Of a stretch of 64,000 nucleotides of DNA, positions 41,100 to 49,215 are shown piece after piece; position 1 is the stretch's first letter, and every line of letters begins with the position of its first letter. Origin of the DNA: Streptomyces sp. SirexAA-E (lineage in GTDB: Bacteria; Actinomycetota; Actinomycetes; Streptomycetales; Streptomycetaceae); assembly GCF_000177195.2 (NCBI RefSeq), contig NC_015953.1, positions 4,216,001 through 4,280,000 on the forward strand, in the 5' to 3' direction. The position numbers were made by a program, and so were the translations under genes. Below the pieces are notes generated by a model, which saw nothing but the letters and a program-made list of their open reading frames with translations, was not told the origin of the DNA and did not search any database.

Positions 41100-41863
41100 A
41101 CCCGGTGACGGCACGCCCGTCCCGGCGGGCCCGGTGATCGCTCACCGGGGTTCGCGGGCCGTCGCACGAGGACGGAGGACATCGGCGCCGACGTGGGGCT
41201 CCCGCGTCGGCGCCGATGTGCGTCCGTGCGCCGGACGAGCGCCCTTGCGCCCCGGCCGCCCGCTTCGGCCCGCCCTTTCACCTGCGGGGATCGTGGGGCG
41301 TCCGCGCGGCTGCAAATGCGGATGCACGTGCAGAAGTGGGCGGGTACGGGCCGCTTTCTGTTTTCCGTCCGGAATCGCAGCGCCCGGGCGAAACGCGTGC
41401 CAGGCTGTGGCCAGGCATATGACCTGAGGGCGCCGGCAGGCCTGCCGGGCGGTCGGGGAGGGAGCGGGGAATGCGCCCGTCGCGCTGGCCTGTGCGCCGC
41501 ACAGCGGCCGCCGTGCTCCGTACGGCCCCCGGGGGCGCACGGGGCGGGCCGGTCCGCCCTCGCGCGGGCGGACGGATCGCCTCCCGGACGACGGACGGCC
41601 CCGGCGCCCGAAGGTGCCGGGGCTCGACCTCCCCTGCGCTGACCTGGAGCCCCGAGCTCTCGAGGTCAGTGACCGCGGACCCTTGTCCCCGAGTGATCCG
41701 CTGCCTGGAGAAGATCTCCCCCCGGCGACGGCCGCCAATCCTGGAGCGGTGTCACTCGAAGGTGGGGTGTTACGAGCCGGAACGCCTTTTTCGAATAAAG
41801 GTTCGATAGCCTGGCGCAGGCGACCACACGGTGATCGAGGACCAGAAGGGGGTGCCAGAACCT
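41100..41863. other. 764-bp gap with strong hairpin, no secure gene
   Basis: A perfect 15-bp stem, ACATCGGCGCCGACG and CGTCGGCGCCGATGT with an 11-base loop, lies at 41179-41219. A plus-strand frame from ATG 41471 (112 residues, Arg-rich) has a G-rich ribosome site, but its composition looks like non-coding GC-rich DNA. A sequence with lower GC just before the next gene (41790-41815, TTCGAATAAAGGTTCGATAGCC) may hold its promoter. Confidence 0.4.
41179..41219. terminator. Strong isolated hairpin downstream of dmdR1
   Basis: The stem is 15 bp and perfect, and each arm contains the palindrome GGCGCC. It is 124 bases past dmdR1. A second terminator, an sRNA terminator or a cruciform site are all possible. 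Confidence 0.5.
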
Positions 41864-42769
41864 ATGGTGCGGCGCGTTGATGTGACCGGGTCCGACGGGC
41901 TACGCCTGTCGGCCTGGGAGTTCGCCGACCCGCCGAAGGGGCGAGCGGAGGCCGAGCAGGCGCCCGGGGTCTTACTGCTCCACGGCCTGATGGGGCGTGC
42001 CGCGCACTGGACGTCCACCGCCCGCTGGCTCTCCGAGCGCCACCGGCCGGTCGGCCTCGACCAGCGCGGTCACGGCCGCAGCGCGAAGCCCGCCGAGGGC
42101 CCGTTCACCCGTGACGCGTACGTCGCCGACGTGGAGGCCGCGATCGAACAGCTCGGCCTCGCCCCCGTCACCCTCATCGGACACGCGATGGGCGCCCTCA
42201 CCGCCTGGCAGCTGGCAGCCAAGCGCCCCGACCTCGTCGAGGGCCTGGTGGTCTGCGACATGCGCGCGTCCGCGCTGGGCGCGGCCTCGCAGCGGGAGTG
42301 GGAGGACTGGTTCGCCACCTGGCCGGTGCCCTTCGCCACCCTCGCCGACGTCCGGAAGTGGTTCGGCGAGGACGACCCCTGGGTCGAGCGCCCCAATCCG
42401 TCCCGCGGCGAGTTCTTCGCCGAGGTGATGGCCGAGGGCCCCGACGGCTGGCGCCCCGTCTTCTCCCGGCGCCAGATGCTGGAGTCCCGCGCCACCTGGG
42501 TCTACGACGCCCACTGGGAGGAGCTGGCGCAGGTGCGCTGCCCCACCCTGGTGCTGCGCGGACTCGACGGCGAGCTGGGCCGGGCCGAGGCGCAGGAGAT
42601 GGTCCGCGTCCTGCCGCGCGGGCAGTACGCGGAGGTGGCCGACGCCGGGCACCTGGTCCACTACGACCGGCCGGAGGGCTGGCGCGCCGCGGTCGAGCCC
42701 TTCCTGGACCGGCTCGCCGAGGAGCGCCACGACGACCGGGAGGCGGTCAGCCCACCGGCCGTCCCCTGA
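41864..42769 (+). CDS. Alpha/beta hydrolase-fold protein with Ala in the nucleophile position
   Basis: A 301-residue alpha/beta-hydrolase-fold protein. The oxyanion strand VLLLHGLMGRAAHW, the loop GLDQRGHGRS and the C-terminal His in VADAGHLVHYDRP are intact, but the nucleophile elbow reads LIGHAMGALTAW: Ala108 (GCG) stands where GxSxG needs Ser. Without that serine, ordinary ester hydrolysis is not expected. Leu37 is encoded by TTA (41972-41974), the rare bldA-dependent codon of Streptomyces. ATG 41864 is chosen, with AAGGGGG about 12 bases before it; GTG 41831 would add 11 residues. Confidence 0.88.
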   Translation: MVRRVDVTGSDGLRLSAWEFADPPKGRAEAEQAPGVLLLHGLMGRAAHWTSTARWLSERHRPVGLDQRGHGRSAKPAEGPFTRDAYVADVEAAIEQLGLAPVTLIGHAMGALTAWQLAAKRPDLVEGLVVCDMRASALGAASQREWEDWFATWPVPFATLADVRKWFGEDDPWVERPNPSRGEFFAEVMAEGPDGWRPVFSRRQMLESRATWVYDAHWEELAQVRCPTLVLRGLDGELGRAEAQEMVRVLPRGQYAEVADAGHLVHYDRPEGWRAAVEPFLDRLAEERHDDREAVSPPAVP

Positions 42770-42799
42770 CCGCCCGGACCGGTCCTGGCCCGGCGGCCC

Positions 42800-44443
42800 T
42801 CAGCCCTTGCTGACCGCGGCCAGGATCTCCGGCAGCCGTTCCGCGGTGCGCGGAGCGGCCAGCCGTACGCCCAGCCACCCGATGAGCGTCCCGTAGGCCG
42901 CCCCCACCGGCAGCAGCAGCCACAACCAGCCCTGGTGACCGGCCAGATGCAGCCAGATCGTCAGCGCGATCACGGGCGCGCTCAGCAGCGCGGACGCCAG
43001 CAGACCGCCGAAGATGGAGATCCAGGCGATCCCGGCCTGTCCCGGCGCCACGTTCTTGAACGCGCCGTCCTGCGGGATCGAGTACGGGAACAGGGCCGAG
43101 GCCAGCGCACCCGTCGCCAGCATCCCGCCCAGCAGCGCGAACGACAGCCCCACCACCCCGGGCAGGGCCGCCCAGTCCCCGAGCACCGCCGCCGTCACCA
43201 CGGAGACCAGGACCGTGTACGGCAGGACGAACAGCAGCAGCGCCAAGGCGCGCGCCCGCAGTTCCAGACAGGCGTCCCGGGCCGAGGACACCGTCATCGC
43301 CACCATCCAGAAGGCGGAGGTGTCCTGCCCGAATTGGTTGTACATCTGCATGCCGAGCATCCCGGCCGCGAAGCACGCGAAGTACACCGAGCCGACACCC
43401 TGCACCGCGTTGAGCACCGGCACGATCAGGCCGATGGCCAGCGCCGTCACCCAGGCCGCCTTGGTCTTCGGGTCCCGCGCGACGTACCGCAGGCTCCGCT
43501 CCATCACCGTTCCCGTGCGCCCCTCGGGGAACAGCGCGAAGAACCCGGAGCGCTCCGTCCCGGACCGGCGGCGTGACGGTCCGGCCGCCGCGACCGTGGA
43601 GCCGTCCGGCTGCGACATCAGCCGGTCCAGGCTCCGGTGCCACAGCCACAGCAGGACTCCCAGGGCGAGGACCGAGACCGCCAACCGGCCGGCGGCCACG
43701 CCGTACGACCCGTCGGAGGCCGACCCCACCGCGCCGAGCGCCGAGGCCGCGGGCAGCCAGCCCACCACGTCCGCCGCCGGCTCCAGCGCGGACAGCCCGC
43801 CCGCCTGACTCAGCCGCTGCGTACCGAAGTTGACGAACTGGATGCCCACCGCGATCACCAGCCCGCTGAGCACCGCGAGGTCGCGGCCCTTGCGCGAGGT
43901 CAGCAGCCGGGTGTTGGCCGTGGTGACCCACCTCGCCAGCGCCACACAGACCAGCAGCGACAGCGGAGCGGCGACGACCCCGATCAGTACGGCCACCGCC
44001 CCGTGCGCGACGGCGATCACCGACCCGACCGCCAGGGCCACCGTGAAGAGCGGCCCGATCCCGACCAGCGAGGACACCAGCAGCGCGCCGATCAGCGGAC
44101 GCGGCCGGAGCGGCAGCATCACCAGCCGGCTCGGGTCCAGGGTCTCGTCGCCGCTCGGGAAGAACAGCGGCATCACCGCCCAGCCGAGCGCCATCACCCC
44201 CATCAGCAGCACCGCGAGGGTCTGCGCCTGCGCGTGGCCGCGCAGCAGCACCAGCCCCGCCACCTGACCGGCGGCCAGCAGCAGCGTGACGACGAGGGAG
44301 CTGACGTACGCCGCCTTCCGCCCCGACGACTGCCGCAGCCCGTTGCGCAACAGCGACAGCTTCAACCGTACGAAGACGGGGACGAGGCCCTGCGCCCCGG
44401 CGGCCGGGACCGCGGGCCCCGCCGACGCGTCCAGCGCGCTCAT
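42800..44443 (-). CDS. ABC exporter membrane subunit (ABC-2-like)
   Basis: A 547-residue polytopic protein with at least 12 hydrophobic segments (for example AAYVSSLVVTLLLAAGQVAGLVLL, LFTVALAVGSVIAVAHGAVAVLIGVV, VTALAIGLIVPVLNAVQG). It begins with a cytoplasmic leader containing LVPVFVRLKLSLLRNGLRQSSGRK. Its ATG overlaps the ATPase stop (ATGA), so the pair forms one transporter. Substrate is unknown; the layout resembles ABC-2 type drug, lipid or polymer exporters. Convergent with the hydrolase gene. Confidence 0.85.
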   Translation of the reverse strand: MSALDASAGPAVPAAGAQGLVPVFVRLKLSLLRNGLRQSSGRKAAYVSSLVVTLLLAAGQVAGLVLLRGHAQAQTLAVLLMGVMALGWAVMPLFFPSGDETLDPSRLVMLPLRPRPLIGALLVSSLVGIGPLFTVALAVGSVIAVAHGAVAVLIGVVAAPLSLLVCVALARWVTTANTRLLTSRKGRDLAVLSGLVIAVGIQFVNFGTQRLSQAGGLSALEPAADVVGWLPAASALGAVGSASDGSYGVAAGRLAVSVLALGVLLWLWHRSLDRLMSQPDGSTVAAAGPSRRRSGTERSGFFALFPEGRTGTVMERSLRYVARDPKTKAAWVTALAIGLIVPVLNAVQGVGSVYFACFAAGMLGMQMYNQFGQDTSAFWMVAMTVSSARDACLELRARALALLLFVLPYTVLVSVVTAAVLGDWAALPGVVGLSFALLGGMLATGALASALFPYSIPQDGAFKNVAPGQAGIAWISIFGGLLASALLSAPVIALTIWLHLAGHQGWLWLLLPVGAAYGTLIGWLGVRLAAPRTAERLPEILAAVSKG

Positions 44444-45246
44444 CGGGTGCCGCCCAGCCAGTCCAGGGAGCCGCCGGTCTCCCGGCCGCCCGCACCGACC
44501 AGTTCCAGGAAGGCGCTCTGCAGCGACGGCGCGTCACCGCGCACCTCGGCGAGCGTGCCCTGTGCCCGGATGCGGCCCGCCGCCATCACGGCCACCCAGT
44601 CGCAGAGCGACTCGACGAGCTCCATCACATGGCTGGAGAAGACCACCGTCGCGCCGGAGCGGGTGTAGCGCTCCAGTACCTCACGGATGATCTGCGCCGA
44701 GACCGGGTCCACCCCTTCGAACGGCTCGTCCAGGAAGAGCACTTCGGGGTTGTGCAGCAGCGCGGCCGCGAGCCCGATCTTCTTCCGCATACCGGTCGAG
44801 TAGTCCACGACGAGCTTGTGCTGCGACCCCGCCAGATCGAGCACGTCCAGCAGCTGGGTGGCCCGCTTGTCCACCTCCGCGCCCGGCAGCCCGCGCAACC
44901 TGCCCATGTAGGCGAGCAGTTCACGCCCCGAGAGCCGTTCGAAGAGGCGCAGCCCCTCCGGGAGCACCCCGATGCGCGACTTCACCTCCACCGGATCGCG
45001 CCACACGTCGTGACCGCGGACCTCGACACGCCCCATGTCGGGCCTGAGCAGTCCGGTCACCATCGACAGCGTCGTGGTCTTGCCCGCCCCGTTCGGGCCC
45101 ACCAGGCCGATGAACCTGCCCGCGGGCAGCTCCAGGTCGATCCCGGCGACCGCCACCTGGTCACCGAACCGCTTCCACAGCCCCTCGACCCGCACCGCGG
45201 GCACCGTCGCGTCCGTCCTGTCCGTGCTCGCTGCGTGTTCCGGCAT
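44440..45246 (-). CDS. ABC exporter ATP-binding subunit
   Basis: A 268-residue ATPase: Walker A GLVGPNGAGKTTTLSMV, signature VDYSTGMRKKIGLAAALLH, Walker B VLFLDEPFEGVDPVSA, and H-loop VVFSSHVMELVE. ATG 45246 (MPEHAAST) is preferred because GAAAGG lies 7 bases upstream; 45273 is an alternative. It is coupled to the membrane subunit downstream and follows the primase/polymerase gene by 37 bases on the same strand. Confidence 0.93.
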   Translation of the reverse strand: MPEHAASTDRTDATVPAVRVEGLWKRFGDQVAVAGIDLELPAGRFIGLVGPNGAGKTTTLSMVTGLLRPDMGRVEVRGHDVWRDPVEVKSRIGVLPEGLRLFERLSGRELLAYMGRLRGLPGAEVDKRATQLLDVLDLAGSQHKLVVDYSTGMRKKIGLAAALLHNPEVLFLDEPFEGVDPVSAQIIREVLERYTRSGATVVFSSHVMELVESLCDWVAVMAAGRIRAQGTLAEVRGDAPSLQSAFLELVGAGGRETGGSLDWLGGTR

Positions 45247-45283
45247 CGCACTGCCTTTCGAAGTCCCCGTCATGGGGACCAGC

Positions 45284-45997
45284 CTACGAAAGGCGCTCCC
45301 GGGCGTCGGCGGCCTCGCGCGCGCAGGCGTAGGCGAGCGGGCTGATCAGCTCGTCCACGTCCGGCAGCCAGCGGTTGGCCTGGCTCGGCCGGCGCGCCCA
45401 CTGCACGGCCCCGCGCCCGCCGACCCGGGTGGGCGGGCCGACGACGTAGTGCCCCTCGCCCCGGCCGACCAGGCCGAGCGCCCCGGCGTCCCAGCCCAGC
45501 CCGCTCACCAGGCCGGGGGCCTTGGCGGACGCGCCGGGCAGGACGAGGAACAGCATCCTGCGGTCCGGGGTGCGGGTGACCGGGCCGAGGGGGAGCCCCA
45601 TCCGCTCCATCCGCGCCAGCGCCAGGAAACCGGCCGACTCCGGTACGTCCAGCGCGTCGAAGGCCCGTCCGGCCGGGAGCAGCACCGAGGAACCCGGCCG
45701 GTCGGACCACATCCGGCGGGCGGCGGCCCCACTGCCGGTCGCCTGGCCCATCCAGTCGGGCCGGGTCGGGTGGGCTCCGGGCGCGGCGCAGCCGGCGTCC
45801 CCGCACGAGCAGCGCTCGGCGCCCTCCACCACGTCCAGCCAGGTGCCGGGGACCACGTCCCAGTGCCGTTCCTCCGCGTACCAGGCCGCGGCTTCGAGCA
45901 GTTGCTCACCTCGCTGCCGGGGGACCCGTACGGCCTGCGCGACTTCCGTCACTCCTGCGATGCGCTCTTCCACGTCCAGCACAACTTCCGCCGCCAT
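45284..45997 (-). CDS. Bifunctional DNA primase/polymerase-domain protein (prim-pol-like)
   Basis: A 237-residue protein of the small Streptomyces group annotated as bifunctional DNA primase/polymerase. LEAAAWYAEERHWDVVPGTWLD matches the N-terminal element of the prim-pol fold. A Cys cluster, CSCGDAGCAAPGAHPTRPDWMGQAT, resembles the CxC...CxxPGKHP motif of these proteins. The later half has LGLVGRGEGHYVVGPPTRV. No helicase domain is attached and no phage genes are nearby, so a role in replication is unproven. It is the first minus-strand gene before the ABC pair and is divergent from the regulator at 46229. Confidence 0.75.
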   Translation of the reverse strand: MAAEVVLDVEERIAGVTEVAQAVRVPRQRGEQLLEAAAWYAEERHWDVVPGTWLDVVEGAERCSCGDAGCAAPGAHPTRPDWMGQATGSGAAARRMWSDRPGSSVLLPAGRAFDALDVPESAGFLALARMERMGLPLGPVTRTPDRRMLFLVLPGASAKAPGLVSGLGWDAGALGLVGRGEGHYVVGPPTRVGGRGAVQWARRPSQANRWLPDVDELISPLAYACAREAADARERLS

Positions 45998-46186
45998 CCG
46001 GGGTTACGGGCGCACGGTCGCCGGTCACGGCGCACCGGGCCCCCACGCGGGGCGCACGGGTGCACTGACGGGGGCGCGCATGAGGCGGTGCCCCGAAGTG
46101 CGGGTAGCCACATGCACGACTGTGTGCACACGCTCAAGGTGGTACCCAATGATGATGAATATGCGCATTTCTTGCGCCAACGCCGG

Positions 46187-46212
46187 GCAGTGATCCCTTC
46201 CTTGATCACTGC
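46187..46212. promoter_or_regulatory. Operator-like palindrome before regulator gene
   Basis: GCAGTGATC-CCTTCCTT-GATCACTGC is a perfect 9+8+9 inverted repeat ending 16 bases before the ATG of the conserved regulator at 46229. A second palindrome GTGTGCACAC lies at 46122-46131. The position suggests autoregulation or attenuation. Confidence 0.55.
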
Positions 46213-46228
46213 GCTCCCAGGGGGAAAC

Positions 46229-47611
46229 ATGGCAGCCAGGCCTCTCGTCGCACGCCAGCCGAACGAACGGCTCCAGACGCTGATCCAGGAGGCGGGGTGC
46301 TCCAACGCGGGCCTCGCCCGACGCGTCAACATGGTCGGGACCGAGCGGGGGCTCGACCTCCGTTACGACAAGACCTCCGTGGCCCGCTGGCTGCGGGGGC
46401 AGCAACCGCGCGGCAGGGCCCCCGGCATCATCGCCGAGGCGCTCGGCCGCAAGCTCGGGCGCACGGTCACGATCGACGAGATCGGCATGGCCAACGGCAA
46501 GAGCCTCGCCTCGGGCGTGGGCCTGCAGTTCGCCCCCACGGTGCTCGGCGCGATCGAGCAGGTCTGCGAGTTGTGGCGCAGCGACGTGGGCCGTCGCGAT
46601 CTGCTCTCGGGCTCGGCGGTGGCCGCGTCGGCCCTGGTGGAGCCCAGCCGTGACTGGCTGATCTCCGGGGCCGACCCGCAGGTGGCGCGGACGGCCGGGG
46701 CCAGGGTCGGACCGGCGGACGTGGAGGCGGTGCGGGCGATGACCGCCGCGCTCGTCGACCTGGACCACCGCTTCGGCAGCGGCCATGTGCGGCCCGTGCT
46801 GGTGCACTACCTCAACAGCGTGGTCTCCGGGCTCCTTTCGGGGGCGTACCGCGAATCGACCGGCCGGGACCTGTTCGCCGCCGTCGCCCGGCTCACCGAA
46901 CTCGCCGGGTACATGGCGGTCGACACCGGCCAGCCCGGCCTGGCCCAGCGGTACTACATCCAGGCGCTGCGCCTGGCCCAGGCCGCCGGCGACCGGGCGT
47001 ACGGCGGTTATGTGCTGGCCGCGTCCATGAGCCATCTCGCCGCCCAGCTGGGCAACCCGCGGGAGATCGCGCAGCTGGCACGGGCCGCGCAGGAGGGCGC
47101 CCGGGGGAGGGTGACACCGAGGGCGGAGGCGATGTTCCACGCCGCCGAGGCGCGGGGGCACGCGCTGATGGGGGACGCCCGCACCTGCGAGGTGGTGGCC
47201 GGCCGGGCCGTGGACGCGCTGGAGCGGGCGGATCCGAAGACCGGTGACGACCCGTCCTGGATCGCCCACTTCGACGCGGGCTACCTCGCCGACGAGCTGG
47301 CGCACTGTCACCGCGACCTGGGCCAGGCCGAACCGGCCGCGCGCCGGGCCAAGGAGGCGCTGGCGGCCCTGCCGGAGTCCCGGACGCGGCGCCGGGGGAT
47401 CGGTCTGGTGCTGCTGGCGACTGCACAGGTCCAGCAGCGCGAGGTGGAGCAGGCGTGCCACACGGGGCTGCGGGCGATGGAGCTGCTGGGAACGGTGCGT
47501 TCCAGCCGGGGCGCCGAGTACCTCGACGACCTCCAGCAGCGCCTCGCGCCGTACGGGGATCAGCCCGCGGTCCGGGAGTTCGACGCCCGGCTCGAACTGC
47601 AGGCCGCCTGA
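46229..47611 (+). CDS. Conserved Streptomyces regulator with helix-turn-helix and TPR-like repeats
   Basis: A 460-residue cytoplasmic protein. The N-terminal 90 residues (RLQTLIQEAGCSNAGLARRVNMVGTERGLDLRYDKTSVARWLRGQQPRGRAPGIIAEALGRKLGR) form a Cro/CI-like helix-turn-helix variant. The rest is alpha-helical with tetratricopeptide-like units, such as AVARLTELAGYMAVDTGQPGLAQRYYIQALRLAQAAGDR. It resembles the Nsd/BldD-associated type of large Streptomyces regulators, which affect development and antibiotic production; the specific orthologue is uncertain. ATG 46229 follows a GGGGG ribosome site. An in-frame upstream start at 46112 would add 39 residues without family features. Confidence 0.82.
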   Translation: MAARPLVARQPNERLQTLIQEAGCSNAGLARRVNMVGTERGLDLRYDKTSVARWLRGQQPRGRAPGIIAEALGRKLGRTVTIDEIGMANGKSLASGVGLQFAPTVLGAIEQVCELWRSDVGRRDLLSGSAVAASALVEPSRDWLISGADPQVARTAGARVGPADVEAVRAMTAALVDLDHRFGSGHVRPVLVHYLNSVVSGLLSGAYRESTGRDLFAAVARLTELAGYMAVDTGQPGLAQRYYIQALRLAQAAGDRAYGGYVLAASMSHLAAQLGNPREIAQLARAAQEGARGRVTPRAEAMFHAAEARGHALMGDARTCEVVAGRAVDALERADPKTGDDPSWIAHFDAGYLADELAHCHRDLGQAEPAARRAKEALAALPESRTRRRGIGLVLLATAQVQQREVEQACHTGLRAMELLGTVRSSRGAEYLDDLQQRLAPYGDQPAVREFDARLELQAA

Positions 47612-47766
47612 ACGGCCGTGCGAGCCACCGTGATCAGCGCCGCGGGGGCGCTGCGTGTTACCCGCCGTGTGAAGGGTCGGTGAGCGCACCTGGGCGCTTG
47701 GCGCGGGGTGGCGTACACCCGGTAGCGTGAGCCGACGATTCCGTAGGTTGACATGTAGGAGTCCCG

Positions 47767-49191
47767 GTGACGCAGAGCGGACAGGGTGACGAGCAGCAGC
47801 CCCCTGCTGTACGGCCCGCCCACGAAGGGGTCGTGCTGCCCTCAGACGGCGGCGCACCCTGGTCGGCAGGGGGGCAGGCGAACCAGCCTGCCGAACCCGC
47901 CGCTCCCGCGGGCGGTCAGCCCTGGGGCCAGTCCTGGGGCCCGCAGTCCGCGCCCCAGGGCGGTCTGCCGCCGGGGCAGTTGCCTCCGGAGCAGCCCCAG
48001 CAGGGCGGATACGCGCCGCAGCACGGGGCGTATCCGCCCCCGCAGCAGCCGTACGGGCAGCAGGACGGGTACGGGTCCCCGCAGGACCCGTACCAGCAGC
48101 CGCAGCACCAGCCCCAGCCGTACGCCCAGCCGCTGCCCCCGGAGGCGGGGCCCGGCGGGGACGCGGACGCCACGCAGTACATCGCGCCCGTGCCCGGCGC
48201 CGATCCGAACGGCTACCAGCAGTCCCCCGGTCAGGCGGGGGACGCGGACGCGACCCAGTACATACCCCCGGTGCCCGGCGGTGCCCCGTACGGCATCCGG
48301 CCGGGCGCTCCCGGCGACCGGCAGCCGCCCGCCGAGTTCGACAGCCTGTTCCGCAACCCGGAACCGGCGGGCGCCACCCAGCAGATGTCCCAGGTCGACC
48401 CGGCGCAGCACCAGCAGCCGCCGCACCAGCAGCCGTTCCCCGGCGCGTACGGGCAGCAGGCCCCGCCGCCGGCCGCCGAGCCGTACCGGTCGGGGCTTCA
48501 GGGCGTCAGTCGCGGCCCGGAACCCGAGCCCGAGCCCCACGGCCGCACGGAGGAGCGCAGACGCTCGCCGCACATCCCGCTGATCGCCGCGGTCGTCGTC
48601 GGCTGCGCGGTGGTCGGGCTCGGCGCCGGCGCGCTGATGAGCGGGGGCGACGACTCCGGGAAGGACGACAAGCAGCCGGTCGCCTCGCAGAGTTCGTCCG
48701 CGGGCGAACCGTCCACCCAGGCCGCCGACCCGGCGAAGCCGCAGGCCGAGGCGCTCGACAAGCTCCTCGCCGACAGCAACAACAGCCGTGCGGCGGTGAT
48801 CGGCGCGGTGGAGAAGATCAAGAACTGCAGCGACCTGGACCAGGCGGCCGAGGATCTCAAGGGTGCCGCCGCCCAGCGCCGTGAACTGGTGACGCGGCTC
48901 GAAGGCATCAGCATCGACCAGCTCCCCGGCCACGAGGAGCTGGCGTCCTCGCTGAAGGCGGCCTGGAAGGCCTCAGCCGAGGCCGACGACCACTACGCGG
49001 CGTGGGCCGGCCAGGCCAAGCGGAACCACAAGAAGATCTGCAAGGGCGGCACGGCCAAGTCGACCGACGAGACGGGCAAGGCCGCCAACTCCAGCGGCGA
49101 GGCCACCCAGGCCAAGAAGAAGGCCTCGGGGCTGTGGAACTCCGTCGCCCGGAAGTACGGGCTGACCGAGCGCGAACCGGTACAGCTCTGA
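47767..49191 (+). CDS. Single-pass membrane protein with Pro/Gln-rich cytoplasmic region
   Basis: A 474-residue protein. Residues 1-270 are low-complexity (Pro, Gln, Gly, Tyr) and contain two copies of DADATQYI(A/P)PVPG, at about 133-145 and 157-169. One transmembrane helix (IPLIAAVVVGCAVVGLGAGALM, about 276-297) follows an Arg-rich stop signal. The remainder is an extracellular helical domain with KIKNCSDLDQAAEDLKGAAAQRRELVTRLEGI and one Cys pair (NCSD and KKICKGG). The DATQ motif recurs in Streptomyces membrane proteins and looks like a phospho-Thr/FHA-type linear motif; that is inference. GTG 47767 has AGGAG 7 bases upstream. Confidence 0.72.
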   Translation: MTQSGQGDEQQPPAVRPAHEGVVLPSDGGAPWSAGGQANQPAEPAAPAGGQPWGQSWGPQSAPQGGLPPGQLPPEQPQQGGYAPQHGAYPPPQQPYGQQDGYGSPQDPYQQPQHQPQPYAQPLPPEAGPGGDADATQYIAPVPGADPNGYQQSPGQAGDADATQYIPPVPGGAPYGIRPGAPGDRQPPAEFDSLFRNPEPAGATQQMSQVDPAQHQQPPHQQPFPGAYGQQAPPPAAEPYRSGLQGVSRGPEPEPEPHGRTEERRRSPHIPLIAAVVVGCAVVGLGAGALMSGGDDSGKDDKQPVASQSSSAGEPSTQAADPAKPQAEALDKLLADSNNSRAAVIGAVEKIKNCSDLDQAAEDLKGAAAQRRELVTRLEGISIDQLPGHEELASSLKAAWKASAEADDHYAAWAGQAKRNHKKICKGGTAKSTDETGKAANSSGEATQAKKKASGLWNSVARKYGLTEREPVQL

Positions 49192-49215
49192 CCCGGGGGG
49201 TGGCGTCCCAGGCTC

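Larger units (their letters stand above)
40236..41114 (-). other. Antisense ORF across dmdR1 (adm-like candidate)
   Basis: A continuous minus-strand frame spans the whole of dmdR1 and could encode 292 Ser/Arg/Thr-rich residues. A second antisense frame (40342-41145) is also open. In GC-rich DNA antisense frames are commonly open by codon bias, so openness alone is weak evidence. It is listed because an antiparallel adm gene over dmdR1 is reported to affect siderophore and antibiotic production in S. coelicolor. I could not align the two. Confidence 0.3.

Noticed and set aside
41471..41809. 112-residue plus-strand ORF with a G-rich ribosome site
   Set aside because: The product is Arg/Pro/Ser-rich with no recognisable family and its third-position bias does not distinguish it from the other frames; kept only as part of the gap description.
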